In this document: in pieces, positions 35,896 to 44,737 of the stretch
How positions within the stretch are numbered: the stretch's first letter is position 1
Layout of the letters: every line of letters begins with the position of its first letter
Assembly (NCBI GenBank): GCA_016713925.1
Contig: JADJOH010000002.1
Location: forward strand, 1,240,001 to 1,304,000
Direction: 5' to 3'
Length of the DNA stretch: 64,000 nt
DNA from: Bacteroidota bacterium
GTDB lineage: Bacteria; Bacteroidota; Bacteroidia; AKYH767-A; OLB10
Program-made: the position numbers and the translations under genes
Notes under the pieces: model-generated
Told to the model about the DNA's origin: nothing
Seen by the model: the letters and a program-made list of their open reading frames with translations, nothing else
The model's database searches: none

Positions 35896-36618
35896 TTATT
35901 TCAACTGAGCTGCAATAGTCGCCTCATCGGTCATTCCCATATTGCTCCAGATCATTTTCCCGTCTTTATACAATTCGAGATAAGGAATTCCCTGAATTTG
36001 CTTTGCCTGCATGAGTTCAGGGTTGGCATCCGCATCAATTTTCAGTAATGTCAATTTTCCGGCTTCCTTCTTCACCAACTCATCCAAAATTGGTGCTAAT
36101 TTTTTACAGGGCATACACCAGGTAGCATTAAAATCCACGAGCACTAAGGGATTTGCACTGACTTGCTTCTGATAATCTTCCTGCGTCAAACCACTACTTT
36201 TCGGAGAGACGCCACTGTTATCCACCGGCATTCCTGCATTGGACCATGCGAGCATTCCACCCTGCATATTATATACCTCTGTAAATCCCATTTCTTTCAT
36301 CATTGTAGCTGCTTCACCGCTTCTGCCTCCTGATTTACAATACACCATCACCGGTCTTGCTTTGTCCAGCTTACTGAGTGCCTCTTTAAATCCTTTGTCG
36401 TAAATATCCAGATTGACGGCACCGGTAATATGTCCGGAATTGAATTCAGCGGGAGTACGGACATCCAGTATTTGCGCATTCGATTTTTCTGCAATCAGTT
36501 TTTCAAATTGTTCAACAGGAATGGTTTGATGAACAGGATTGGTATTTCCGGCCGGTTGCTGACAGGATGCGATGATGAACGCCAAGACCAGTGTTAAACT
36601 GGAGAGTAATTTTTTCAT
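35896..36618 (-). CDS. Rhodanese-thioredoxin fusion lipoprotein
   Basis: I chose the ATG at 36618 (240 aa), supported by a perfect -7 box just upstream. It gives a lipoprotein signal peptide with lipobox IIASC. Residues from about 35 to 135 are a rhodanese domain with the active-site loop VYCKSGGRSG. The C-terminal half is a thioredoxin domain with the redox motif WCMPC. The fusion could pass sulfane sulfur or electrons between the two sites in the periplasm. The substrate is unknown. Confidence 0.9.
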   Translation of the reverse strand: MKKLLSSLTLVLAFIIASCQQPAGNTNPVHQTIPVEQFEKLIAEKSNAQILDVRTPAEFNSGHITGAVNLDIYDKGFKEALSKLDKARPVMVYCKSGGRSGEAATMMKEMGFTEVYNMQGGMLAWSNAGMPVDNSGVSPKSSGLTQEDYQKQVSANPLVLVDFNATWCMPCKKLAPILDELVKKEAGKLTLLKIDADANPELMQAKQIQGIPYLELYKDGKMIWSNMGMTDEATIAAQLK

Positions 36619-36634
36619 GGTTTTTTCTGAGTTA

Positions 36635-36642
36635 CAAAGATA
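36635..36642 (-). promoter_or_regulatory. -7 box TATCTTTG of the rhodanese-thioredoxin gene
   Basis: Perfect TAnnTTTG on the minus strand, 16 nt upstream of the ATG at 36618. It decides that start over an in-frame upstream ATG at 36681. Confidence 0.6.
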
Positions 36643-36719
36643 CGATGGTTCTTCTTTGAAAATGAAACAGAATTTTTCCATTTAAAAACAGACTTATTAA
36701 CCGCTTGTTTCTAAACAGA

Positions 36720-38761
36720 TTACTTATTAATCACCAATTTCTGTGAAACAGATTTTCCATTACCGTTCACTATAACCATATATACCCCCGCTGTAAAATC
36801 AGATACGTCGATGATTTTATCTTCAAAAATCAATTCCGTCAATATCAACTCTCCGGAACTATTAAATATTCTCAGCTCCGCCTGCCCGGATTTTTCAGAA
36901 AACACATGAATACTATTTCCGGATGGGTTGGGATAAATAACGAGTTCCTTTTTGTCTACTTCAATCGAAGAAAAACGAGGAGTAGCGCCTTTTATCATTG
37001 TAAACTGATCAGGGATGGACCCATCCATCTTCAGAAATTTATAGTTCATTGTATCACCAAATATTTCAATCGCCAGAGAACCACCGAATCCTGCAAATGA
37101 ACTAATTTTCGCATTATGAGGATAGCCACTTGTTGTTGAAGTTGAATTCTTGCCACCCACACCACAAACTGCATATATAGTCCCGTTGTGTAAGGAATCC
37201 TTCAAATAAGGAGATGAAATACCATCACCGGATTGAACAATCATCGAAGAATTAAAACTGCTTTCATTACCATAATGTCCATGCATAAAATAACTGCGTT
37301 CATACGTGTGCGAATGTCCGGTCAAGACCAGATCCACACCATACGTTTCCAAAAGAGGAACTATATTTTGACGCATATCTACCATCTCAATTTCTGTATC
37401 GGAATTATGTGTCCCTTTACTATAGGGGGGATGGTGAAAATACACAATGGTCCATCGTTGGGTATTTGAAGCCAGATCATTCTGCAACCAGTTATACATA
37501 TCACTGCCGATATGATTCAAGGCGCCATAACTATCCAGTGCAATAAAGTGAATGTTCGACCAATTATAGGAATAATATTTCTCTGTCCCTGATGCTACAC
37601 CTCCACTTTGCGCTGAAGCCGGTAAGGTGAACATATTGAAATAAGGGAAATTTGTTCCGAGGGCGGCTGAAGAGAGATAACCAACCTGACCATAGTCGTG
37701 ATTTCCAAGTGCAGGATAAAATTCCAGGATTTGAAAAGATTTCCATATACATTGAAAACATAGTTCTGGTATTCTGAATCGGTACCATTCTCATAGGCAT
37801 TGTCACCAAGCCAGATCCACATATCATTCTTTTCCGGACCCAGATAATTCAGGTACGAATTTAAAACTGTTTGTTGATCAGCAGATCCATTTCCAAAATC
37901 ACCAAGTGCCCAGATGCGAACTTTTTTCACGGTAGTGATAAGAGGAGCGGTTCTCAAAAAATTAGATGAGTCGCCTTGTAGTAATCGCGTGTTTGTACCT
38001 ATCGTATAAAAATACTTTGTGTCAGCAGTAAGGTTATTCAATTGGAGCTGGTGTTCTGTCACCAAATTAGTATCTGTCAAATTCTTGCCATAGGACAAGG
38101 TTTTGCCCCATCTTACTTTTGAGTTGGAGGGAATATCTGTCCTCCACCTCACAACTGCACTTCCCGAATTGACCGATTGCAGGTATGGACCTCTTGTAAT
38201 CACCGGAACAAGTTTTGGATTAGAGATCAATTCCAATTCAAAAGTCAAATCAACATTTGAAGCGGTAACATTATGCACTTCAGCTGCAATGACATTATTT
38301 CCTGCTACAAAGGAGGAGGTTGGAAGGTTGAAAGTGAAAACGGTGCTCCCATCGTCGGAACAAACCGATGAAGCGGGAGTTATATAATCCACTGTGCCAC
38401 CCGGCATATTATTCCGGTAAACTTCTATGCCATTTACGTAAACGATGATTCCATCATCACGGCGAAGGTTAACCGTAAAGTGACTAAAGCGGGATGGATT
38501 CACGATGTTGAAACTTTTCCTGAAATAGGAAGTGATGTAACCGGCTTGCAAAGTAGTCGTCGGACTGTCTCCAAACCCCAGCTCTGCCTTACCAGATGCC
38601 AATACACTGTCATTAAAGGAGGCAGCAGACCATGCCATTCCCTGATCAGTCCCATCTGCCTTAAACTTCCAGCGCGCAGTTTTAGGAATCAGCGTACCGG
38701 CCAGACAGGGATAGATAAGCAGGTGCAAAGCAAGTAAAATCAAATAGCGGTAATAATGCAT
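36720..38761 (-). pseudogene. Secreted purple-acid-phosphatase-like enzyme, one frameshift
   Basis: The whole gene would encode about 680 aa. It has a signal peptide, a galactose-binding-like N-terminal domain (to about 180), a purple acid phosphatase N-domain (ITRGPYLQSVNSGSAVVRW), and a metallophosphoesterase domain with GDFG, GDNAY, GNHDYG, HHPP and GHSHTYERS. A T9SS tail follows (YPNPSGNSIHVF). The frame breaks between FKSWN and FYPALGNHDY. One base appears missing at the CC at 37734-37735 (GG on the coding strand). All catalytic motifs are intact across both frames, so an error or a very recent mutation is likely. The enzyme would release phosphate outside the cell. Confidence 0.83.
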
Positions 38762-38878
38762 TCAAAAGATATGTTTACGTGTTTGAAATCTTACCGAAAC
38801 CTACGCATAATATTCCAGATGAACAAAGGCTTTTACAATAATGGCACAACAATTAATGAAATAATATTCAAAAGCCTG

Positions 38879-38907
38879 AAAAAAATCACTTTTATAAGAG
38901 AAAAGTG
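38879..38907 (-). terminator. Terminator of the acr3-arsC unit
   Basis: A 7-bp stem CACTTTT/AAAAGTG with a 7-nt loop is followed on the minus strand by seven U. It lies directly after the arsC stop codon. Confidence 0.75.
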
Positions 38908-38910
38908 CCA

Positions 38911-39324
38911 TTAAAGATGGGTTGCAATAAATTCCCTGCAATAATTTTTTATCATCTCTCTCACCTTTCTGAATTCAGCCATGATCTCCTCTTCACTTCC
39001 AATGGCTTTCGCAGGATCCGGAAAATTGTAATGAAACCGTTTCGCTTTCGATGGAAAGTACGGACAATTTTCTTTTGCGTTATCGCATACCGTTAGGATG
39101 AGATCAAATTCAATATTCATGTATTCATCTACATGATTGGAAGTATGTGTGGAGATATCGATTCCATCTTCTTTCATAATAGCGATGGCGCGGGGATTTA
39201 CACCATGTGTTTCAATGCCCGCACTGTAAACGTTAGCTTTATCGCCGACGAAATGTCGAAGATAACCTTCTGCGATCTGACTGCGGCAACTGTTGCCCGT
39301 ACATAGAACAAGAATATTTTTCAT
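38911..39324 (-). CDS. arsC: Arsenate reductase, thioredoxin-coupled (LMW-PTP fold)
   Basis: This 137-aa protein has the P-loop CTGNSCRS starting at Cys8, the redox cysteines Cys80 and Cys87 (TVCDNAKENC) and the late catalytic DPA motif. This three-cysteine pattern defines the thioredoxin-coupled class, which reduces arsenate to arsenite. The start overlaps the acr3 stop by 4 nt (ATGA), so the two are translationally coupled. The arsenite product is exported by Acr3. Confidence 0.95.
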   Translation of the reverse strand: MKNILVLCTGNSCRSQIAEGYLRHFVGDKANVYSAGIETHGVNPRAIAIMKEDGIDISTHTSNHVDEYMNIEFDLILTVCDNAKENCPYFPSKAKRFHYNFPDPAKAIGSEEEIMAEFRKVREMIKNYCREFIATHL

Positions 39325-40352
39325 AAGTAGTATTTCTTTTTAAGATATAGGGAAGCTTTTACAAGAAGTATCAATGCCGGCACCTCTACGAGCGGACCAA
39401 TTACTCCAGCAAATGCCTGAGGGGAATGTAAACCGAACACGGCAATAGCCACAGCGATGGCGAGTTCAAAATTATTTCCTGTCGCTGTAAAGGATACCGC
39501 AGCATTCCTTTCGTAGGAAACACCCATGGATTTGGCAATGAAAAAACTAATAAAGAACATGAGCACAAAGTAAATAAGCAAGGGGATAGCGATCTTTAGC
39601 ACATCAAACGGAAGTTCGAGAATTTTATCTCCTTTCAAACTAAACATCAACACAATGGTAAACAAGAGGGCGTAGAGGGTAATGGGAGAGATACGTGGAA
39701 TAAACTTTCGGTTATACCAGTCGATGCCTTTTATTTTCACCAGCCATCTTCTACTCAGATATCCTGCTAAAAAAGGAATCCCCAGGTAAATAAAAACGCT
39801 CTCTGCCACCTGATCCATCGGCACTGAAATATTAAAATTGCCTAAACCTAAATAGGCCGGCATTACATTAATAAAAAGCCAGGCGTAAAAGCTATAGGTA
39901 ATCACCTGAAAGATGCTGTTCAAGGCCACCAGAAGTGCACCATACTCCTTACTCCCACCGGCCAGATCATTCCAAACAATCACCATCGCAATACATCGGG
40001 CAAGTCCGATTAAAATTAATCCAACCATATAATCGGGTTCATCTCTGAGAAAGACAATCGCCAAGACAAACATCAACACCGGTCCTATCACCCAATTCAA
40101 CAGCAGCGACAATGACATCAACTTCTTATCTTTAAAAGCCATGGGCAACAATGAATAATCCACTTTAGCAAGGGGAGGATACATCATTAAAATCAAACCC
40201 ATTGCCAGCGGAATATTTGTTGACCCTGAGGAGAAAGAGTTAATCACTGCGGAGAACCCCGGAAAAAAATAACCGATTCCCACACCAAGTGCCATGGCGA
40301 GAAAAATCCATAAAGTAAGATAACGATCGAGGAATTTTAGCTTTATCTGCAT
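39321..40352 (-). CDS. acr3: Arsenite efflux transporter, ACR3 family
   Basis: This 343-aa inner-membrane protein has about ten helices. It carries the ACR3 signature region LARCIAMVIVWNDLAGG, with the conserved cysteine, and the late FTATGNNFELAIAVAIA segment. It expels arsenite using the proton-motive force. It is cotranscribed with arsC. A 450-bp repeat-rich gap separates it from arsM, so it may have a separate promoter that I could not identify. Confidence 0.94.
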   Translation of the reverse strand: MQIKLKFLDRYLTLWIFLAMALGVGIGYFFPGFSAVINSFSSGSTNIPLAMGLILMMYPPLAKVDYSLLPMAFKDKKLMSLSLLLNWVIGPVLMFVLAIVFLRDEPDYMVGLILIGLARCIAMVIVWNDLAGGSKEYGALLVALNSIFQVITYSFYAWLFINVMPAYLGLGNFNISVPMDQVAESVFIYLGIPFLAGYLSRRWLVKIKGIDWYNRKFIPRISPITLYALLFTIVLMFSLKGDKILELPFDVLKIAIPLLIYFVLMFFISFFIAKSMGVSYERNAAVSFTATGNNFELAIAVAIAVFGLHSPQAFAGVIGPLVEVPALILLVKASLYLKKKYYL

Positions 40353-40803
40353 TTTGAAGGTTTAAAGTTTAAGGTTCAAAGTTTTCACTCGCTCTGCGCA
40401 CGCAGGCGATGTGATCCCGTCTCCCGATAGCTATCGGGATTTGTGCTAACGGGAAAGGTTTAAGGTTCAAAGTTTAAGGTTCAAGGTATCGCCTTTCGCG
40501 ATTCTGCTTCAGGAGATCTCGTCAGATTCAAAGCATCGCAGATGAGAGTGAATTGATTTTCCATTCCAGCTAATTTTTTCTATGCATGATATTTCAATAT
40601 TCAACCCCTTCAGGGTTGGGGGTGGGTGGGTCGTTAAACCCCGGATAAGATCCGGGGTTTGTGATGTTGAACCCCTTCAGGGTTCCGTTTTTCAATAGGC
40701 CATTTTACTGACGATATAGTCTATAAAGTTATAGATTTCGACTCTGCTTGAAAAAAGGCAAGCAGCCAGAAGCCGGTAGTTATTTGCCTTTAATACAAAT
40801 TTA
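40353..40803. repeat. Repeat-rich gap between arsM and acr3
   Basis: Short direct repeats GGTTTAAAGTTTAAGG / GGTTCAAAG occur at 40364-40385 and 40456-40488. A pair AACCCCTTCAGGGTT lies at about 40602 and 40671. Between them is a perfect 11-bp hairpin AAACCCCGGAT-AAG-ATCCGGGGTTT at 40636-40660, which might end arsM transcription but lacks a strong U run. A GCCAGAAGCCGGTAG fragment at 40766 resembles the heptamer family. Confidence 0.7.
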
Positions 40804-41646
40804 TTAATCACAGCATCCCGGTTCGCAGCAGGTTTCCGGTTTTTCACCGTAGAGGGTTATGCTGTAGATGCCTGTACCGGAGTTTTTATAATTCGCAATT
40901 TCTTCCTTGCTGAAATATCTCCCCAGTATATCTTCCGGTATCGTGATGATTTTTTCTTTCTGAATGGTCAGGTTTTTAAATCCCGCCTGCTTTGCAAAAC
41001 CGATATAGTCCGTTTTCTGTATAGCTCCCGAAACACAGCCGGCATACATTTCAGCGGTCTCCTTCCATTTATCGGGTAACTCTCCTACCAGCACAATATC
41101 AGAAACCGAGAAATGCCCTTTCGGCTTCAGCACTCTGATCATTTCCTTAAATACTTTTTCCTTGTCAGGAACAAGATTCAACACACAATTACTTACAATG
41201 ACATCTGCCTTATTCCCACCCACAGGTAATTTCTCAATATCTCCCAGACGAAATTCTACATTATTAAATCCCAGTTTTTCTGTGTTTTCCCGAGCCTTAT
41301 TAATCATGGCGTCAGTGAAATCGATACCAATTACTTTCCCTTCTGCGCCGCATTCATATCGTGCAATGAAGCAATCATTTCCTGCACCACTACCCAGATC
41401 AATGACGGTATCTCCCTTCTTAATCTTTGCAGACTGGGTGGGTAGTCCACAGCCTAAAGCCAGATCCGCCTCCGGATTATACCCTTTCAATGCTGAATAA
41501 TCATCCGACATAATCGAATACACTTCATCACCACAGCAGGAAGAAGTGGCACCGCAGCAGGAAGAAGCATTGGATTCTTTATCCTGCAATGCAATCTCAC
41601 TGTATTTTTGCTTCACCATTTCTTTTACTTCTTCGTTTGTTCTCAT
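40804..41646 (-). CDS. arsM: Arsenite S-adenosylmethionine methyltransferase
   Basis: This 280-aa protein has the class I methyltransferase motif DLGSGAGND (83-91). Family cysteines include Cys66 in LALGCGLPT and the one in MYAGCVSG. Extra cysteine pairs lie near the N-terminus (30-31, 37-38) and at the C-terminus (CCEPGCCD), probable arsenic-binding sites. It methylates As(III) to volatile or less retained species. It lies 50 nt downstream of arsR, with its own copy of the putative ArsR operator in the gap. Confidence 0.95.
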   Translation of the reverse strand: MRTNEEVKEMVKQKYSEIALQDKESNASSCCGATSSCCGDEVYSIMSDDYSALKGYNPEADLALGCGLPTQSAKIKKGDTVIDLGSGAGNDCFIARYECGAEGKVIGIDFTDAMINKARENTEKLGFNNVEFRLGDIEKLPVGGNKADVIVSNCVLNLVPDKEKVFKEMIRVLKPKGHFSVSDIVLVGELPDKWKETAEMYAGCVSGAIQKTDYIGFAKQAGFKNLTIQKEKIITIPEDILGRYFSKEEIANYKNSGTGIYSITLYGEKPETCCEPGCCD

Positions 41647-41662
41647 CTTTTCTCTTTTTTAT

Positions 41663-41678
41663 ATCGTATTTTTACGAT
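41663..41678. promoter_or_regulatory. Putative ArsR operator before arsM
   Basis: Perfect inverted repeat ATCGTA-TTTT-TACGAT, 17 nt upstream of the arsM ATG, within the arsR-arsM gap. The same 6-4-6 layout lies at the same distance before arsR. Confidence 0.65.
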
Positions 41679-41696
41679 GGTTAAACTTAAATTTTT

Positions 41697-42029
41697 TTAG
41701 CAACATTTTATTTTTGAAGTACGATAACTTTCCAGTAATCCACTCATTTCCTTCACCGCCTTTTCGAACTGTTCTTCATCAATACAATAACATATTTTAG
41801 TGCCTTCTATATCGCCCTTGATCAAACCTGCTGCCTTCAGTTCCTTGAGGTGTTGGGATACTGTCGACTGAGAGAGGGGCAATTCCTCCACGATATCTCC
41901 GCAAATACAGGCCTGACGTTTTATAAGCAACTGCAGAATCGCCACTCGTGCCGGATGCGCCAGCGCTTTCGCAAAAGTCGCAATGCGGTTATCCTTTAAG
42001 GTAAATTCATCTGATTTAGAAACGCCCAT
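41697..42029 (-). CDS. arsR: ArsR/SmtB-family arsenic-responsive repressor
   Basis: This 110-aa winged-helix protein has the recognition helix region SQSTVSQHLKELKAAGL. Candidate As(III) ligands are Cys41 and Cys43 (ACICGD, the usual alpha-3 position), with further pairs at 80/82 and 109/110. It should repress its own promoter and arsM until arsenite binds. It heads the cluster, and a 16-bp inverted repeat overlaps its likely -7 region. Confidence 0.93.
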   Translation of the reverse strand: MGVSKSDEFTLKDNRIATFAKALAHPARVAILQLLIKRQACICGDIVEELPLSQSTVSQHLKELKAAGLIKGDIEGTKICYCIDEEQFEKAVKEMSGLLESYRTSKIKCC

Positions 42030-42044
42030 TGTTTTATTATATTG

Positions 42045-42060
42045 ATCGCAATATTACGAT
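42045..42060. promoter_or_regulatory. Putative ArsR operator overlapping the arsR promoter
   Basis: ATCGCA-ATAT-TACGAT has one mismatch from symmetry. It lies 16 nt upstream of the arsR ATG. On the minus strand it encloses TAATATTG, a one-mismatch -7 box, so bound repressor would block polymerase. Confidence 0.65.
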
Positions 42061-42134
42061 ATATATAAATGCAAAAGCAAATAATTTTTCTAAATTTTTA
42101 TTAAAATGTTATTAATCAGGGCTATAAAATCAAT

Positions 42135-43451
42135 TCAGGTAGCGGTAGAAACACAAGAGTGCCGGGAATTGCCCTTTTTCCTGCTTCTATTAAAGAGAGA
42201 TAAAATCCATGGCGTAATTTTCATCGACTCGGTTTTACAGGACATTCGCTTTTCAATTACATATCCGGAAGCAAGTGTAAGGAATGCTACAGCAAGTATC
42301 GAACTATCTATTCCAAAAGCATCTGCTAAAAAACCGGTAAGAATCGCACCGATTGCATAGCCGAGATCTCTCCATAACCGAAAGATGCCCATACTTTTTG
42401 CGCGATCTTTAGGATGCGTATTATCCGCCACGGTAGCGAGGAAGGAAGGATAGACCATCGCTGTACCCCATCCTAAGAGCGCCATTAAAAATATAAATCC
42501 ACCTTTAGTGCTGATAAATACCAACATCAATAAAGCAAGCCCCTGGAGCATCATCCCCCAGGAAAGCATACTCTTCTTACAAAAAAAATCCGCCATCTTT
42601 CCTGTTAGCAGCTGTCCAATTCCCCATACTGCAGGGTAAACGGCAACGATTAAACCAATATCTGCGAGCGAGAATTCTTTTGTAAAAAGCAAGACCGGCA
42701 ACATCCCCCACACCATTCCATCGTTGAGGTTATTGATCAGTCCCGCTTGAGTAATTGAACTCAGATTTTTATAACGAAAAGTGGTATCCATAAACACGTT
42801 TTTGAGTCGCTCTGTGGTATTTACCTGTGCTTCCGCTGCTACATGATGACGCGTATCTTTAACAAAAAATACAGTGAGCAAGAGTCCTGCAACGGCAAAG
42901 CCAACTCCCATATAAAATGGTGCCGGACGTAATCCGTAATTTGCGGCTATCCACCCTGTTAGAAATGCAGCGACAGACACTGCGAGATAACCTGCAAATT
43001 CATTTAAACCCATCGCAAGACCGCGATTCTTCTCTCCCACCAGATCAATTTTCATCATCACCGTTGTGGACCAGGCCAAACCCTGATTGATCCCCAGAAA
43101 AACATTAGCCGCCACGATCCAGTTCCAGTTGTCGGCCATCATCAGAATAAATGGAACGGGCAAGCCAAATATCCAGCCGATGATTAACAGATTCTTCTTA
43201 CCAATTCGTTCAGAAAAATATCCTGATAAATAATTTCCGAAAGCTTTTACGATTCCGAACACAACGATAAAAGAAAAAATGGCTGATTTGGCTGCAATTT
43301 GAAACTCCTGTTCGGCTATCTGCGGAAGAATAGTCCGCTCCAGTCCCACCATCCCACCAACAAAAGCATTGATCAGCACCAGCAGTAAAAACTGATGCCG
43401 GTTCGCTTTAAGGCCTAAACTATGGGGGGCTACTACTCTGTTCATGCTCAT
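42135..43451 (-). CDS. MFS transporter in the arsenic cluster
   Basis: This 438-aa protein starts at the ATG at 43451. The next in-frame start upstream (TTG at 43463) overlaps the -7-like GATATTTG at 43461-43468. About twelve helices are seen, with the MFS loop GYFSERIGKKN and the central loop KDTRHH. A hydrophilic, basic tail ends the protein (NRSRKKGNSRH). It ends 105 nt before arsR on the same strand. MFS genes next to arsR in other bacteria include ArsJ and ArsK types. No GAPDH gene (the ArsJ partner) is present, so the substrate is open. Confidence 0.85.
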   Translation of the reverse strand: MSMNRVVAPHSLGLKANRHQFLLLVLINAFVGGMVGLERTILPQIAEQEFQIAAKSAIFSFIVVFGIVKAFGNYLSGYFSERIGKKNLLIIGWIFGLPVPFILMMADNWNWIVAANVFLGINQGLAWSTTVMMKIDLVGEKNRGLAMGLNEFAGYLAVSVAAFLTGWIAANYGLRPAPFYMGVGFAVAGLLLTVFFVKDTRHHVAAEAQVNTTERLKNVFMDTTFRYKNLSSITQAGLINNLNDGMVWGMLPVLLFTKEFSLADIGLIVAVYPAVWGIGQLLTGKMADFFCKKSMLSWGMMLQGLALLMLVFISTKGGFIFLMALLGWGTAMVYPSFLATVADNTHPKDRAKSMGIFRLWRDLGYAIGAILTGFLADAFGIDSSILAVAFLTLASGYVIEKRMSCKTESMKITPWILSLFNRSRKKGNSRHSCVSTAT

Positions 43452-43610
43452 GCTTCGTTGCAAATATCGGGTCTAAAGCTATACCGGATTGCAATTTAAG
43501 TTACATAGGCAAACAATGGCACCATAAATCATAGCATTTTCTTAGCTCTTTTGGGCAGTCAGTACTAAATAGAGTGATTATGGGATTGGGTTAGAATGAT
43601 TATTTTTGAC

Positions 43611-43676
43611 CACCTACGCTAAAGCTTCGGTGGACGAGGCCCTCCAACGCTAAAGCTACGGAGGGCGAGGCCCTCC
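43611..43676. repeat. Two copies of an ACGCTAAAGCT(T/A)CGG repeat
   Basis: CTACGCTAAAGCTTCGGTGG and AACGCTAAAGCTACGGAGG are each followed by (G)CGAGGCCCTCC. The second copy folds into a hairpin ending in T4. It lies upstream of the tRNA gene. Confidence 0.7.
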
Positions 43677-43734
43677 TTTTTGGATTGGTGAGTTTAAATG
43701 TCTTCTTTGAAAGTTAAATAGTTCTTAAAAATTT

Positions 43735-43806
43735 GGTCTCATAGTTCAACGGATAGAATAGGCGTTTCCTAAACTCTAGATCCAGGTTCGATTCCTGGTG
43801 AGACCA
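43735..43806 (+). tRNA. tRNA-Arg (anticodon CCT)
   Basis: Cloverleaf by hand: acceptor GGTCTCA pairs with TGAGACC, the D stem is GTTC/GAAT, and the T arm CCAGG-TTCGATT-CCTGG is perfect. The anticodon loop TTCCTAA gives CCT. The anticodon stem GGCGT/ACTCT has one C-U mismatch and one G-U pair, and the variable loop is four bases. CCA is not encoded. A broken second copy of the 3' end follows at once. Confidence 0.88.
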
Positions 43807-43888
43807 CTAGATCCAGGTTCCCTGCCTGCCGGCAGGCAGGCTTGTCTGCCGTAGCCTCGGCGAAGGCAGAGATTCCTGGTGAGACCAC
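43807..43888 (+). repeat. Broken duplicate of the tRNA-Arg 3' end, split by a palindromic insert
   Basis: CTAGATCCAGGTTC (43807-43820) and GATTCCTGGTGAGACCAC (43871-43888) repeat tRNA positions 43776-43807 exactly. They are separated in the T loop by a 50-bp insert. The insert begins with the palindrome CCTGCCTGCCGGCAGGCAGG, also found at 56300-56319, and continues with TCTGCCGTAGCC...GGCAGA. This looks like a residual attachment-site duplication followed by a small palindromic element. Confidence 0.8.
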
Positions 43889-43967
43889 CACTGAATGCGG
43901 GTACTGCCAAGTCAACTGCAAAAACCAGAATTCCTTTAAACTGAGGTTTTTTTGCAGAATATTATCT

Positions 43968-44681
43968 ATGAAAAAAGCCATTGTAGTTGGAGGAACTTCC
44001 GGAATTGGTAAGGCCCTTGTTGAACTTCTTCTTGAGCAAAATTATAAGGTGGGGTTGTCGGGAATTGAGAGAGATGATCTCTCCTCGCTGAAAGATAAAA
44101 ATCCTCAACATCTTATTATCAGGTTTATCGACTGTGGCAAGGAAAACTGTTCCGGTGAAATAAACAATTTGGTGAACGAATTAGGCGGAATGGATCTATT
44201 GGTTTTCAGTGCCGGGATTGGTCATCTGAACAAGGATATAGGATATACCGTGGAGAATCCCGCAAACAAAGTAAATGTGCTTGGTTGTACTGAGGTGGTG
44301 GACTGGGGATATCGATATTTTTTCAAGCAAGGAAGCGGGCATTTAGTTGGGATCAGTTCGGTGGCCGGGTTATTTGGATTCAGAACTACTCCTGCTTATA
44401 CGGCAGCGAAGGGTTATCAGATTAACTATCTGGAAGCGTTAAGACAAAAGGCCCACCGTTCCAAACTTCCCCTCTATGTAACAGACATCAGACCCGGATT
44501 TGTGGACACAGAAATGACCAGTGACAAGAAGAAATTCTGGAGCACCTCCACCCATCATGCAGCTCAATTAATTTATAAAGCGATTCTCCATAAAAAAGGT
44601 ATCGCATATGTTAAACCGCGCTGGTGGATCGTCGGCTTTGCAGTGAAACTCGTTCCGAATTGGCTGAGAAGCAGATTATAA
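43968..44681 (+). CDS. Short-chain dehydrogenase/reductase
   Basis: I chose the ATG at 43968 (237 aa), because the Rossmann motif GGTSGIG follows at once. A longer frame would run through the tRNA-derived repeat. The catalytic serine region GISSVAG and the YxxxK motif YTAAKG are present. A late TDIRPGFVDTEM segment fits the classical SDR fold. It oxidises or reduces an unknown substrate with NAD(P). Confidence 0.88.
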   Translation: MKKAIVVGGTSGIGKALVELLLEQNYKVGLSGIERDDLSSLKDKNPQHLIIRFIDCGKENCSGEINNLVNELGGMDLLVFSAGIGHLNKDIGYTVENPANKVNVLGCTEVVDWGYRYFFKQGSGHLVGISSVAGLFGFRTTPAYTAAKGYQINYLEALRQKAHRSKLPLYVTDIRPGFVDTEMTSDKKKFWSTSTHHAAQLIYKAILHKKGIAYVKPRWWIVGFAVKLVPNWLRSRL

Positions 44682-44737
44682 ATTCGAGTTCGAAAAATTG
44701 TTGTTCGGGTCCCATCCCGGTAAAATTGAACCACTTA

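Noticed and set aside
40636..40660. Strong hairpin as the terminator of arsM
   Set aside because: The stem is perfect, but the downstream U run is only three bases, and it lies 144 bp from the stop codon within repeats. I list it as a repeat instead.
43769..43981. 70-codon minus-strand frame across the tRNA duplicate
   Set aside because: It is the antisense of the tRNA copy and the palindromic insert. The KPACRQAG peptide is a repeat signature, not a gene.
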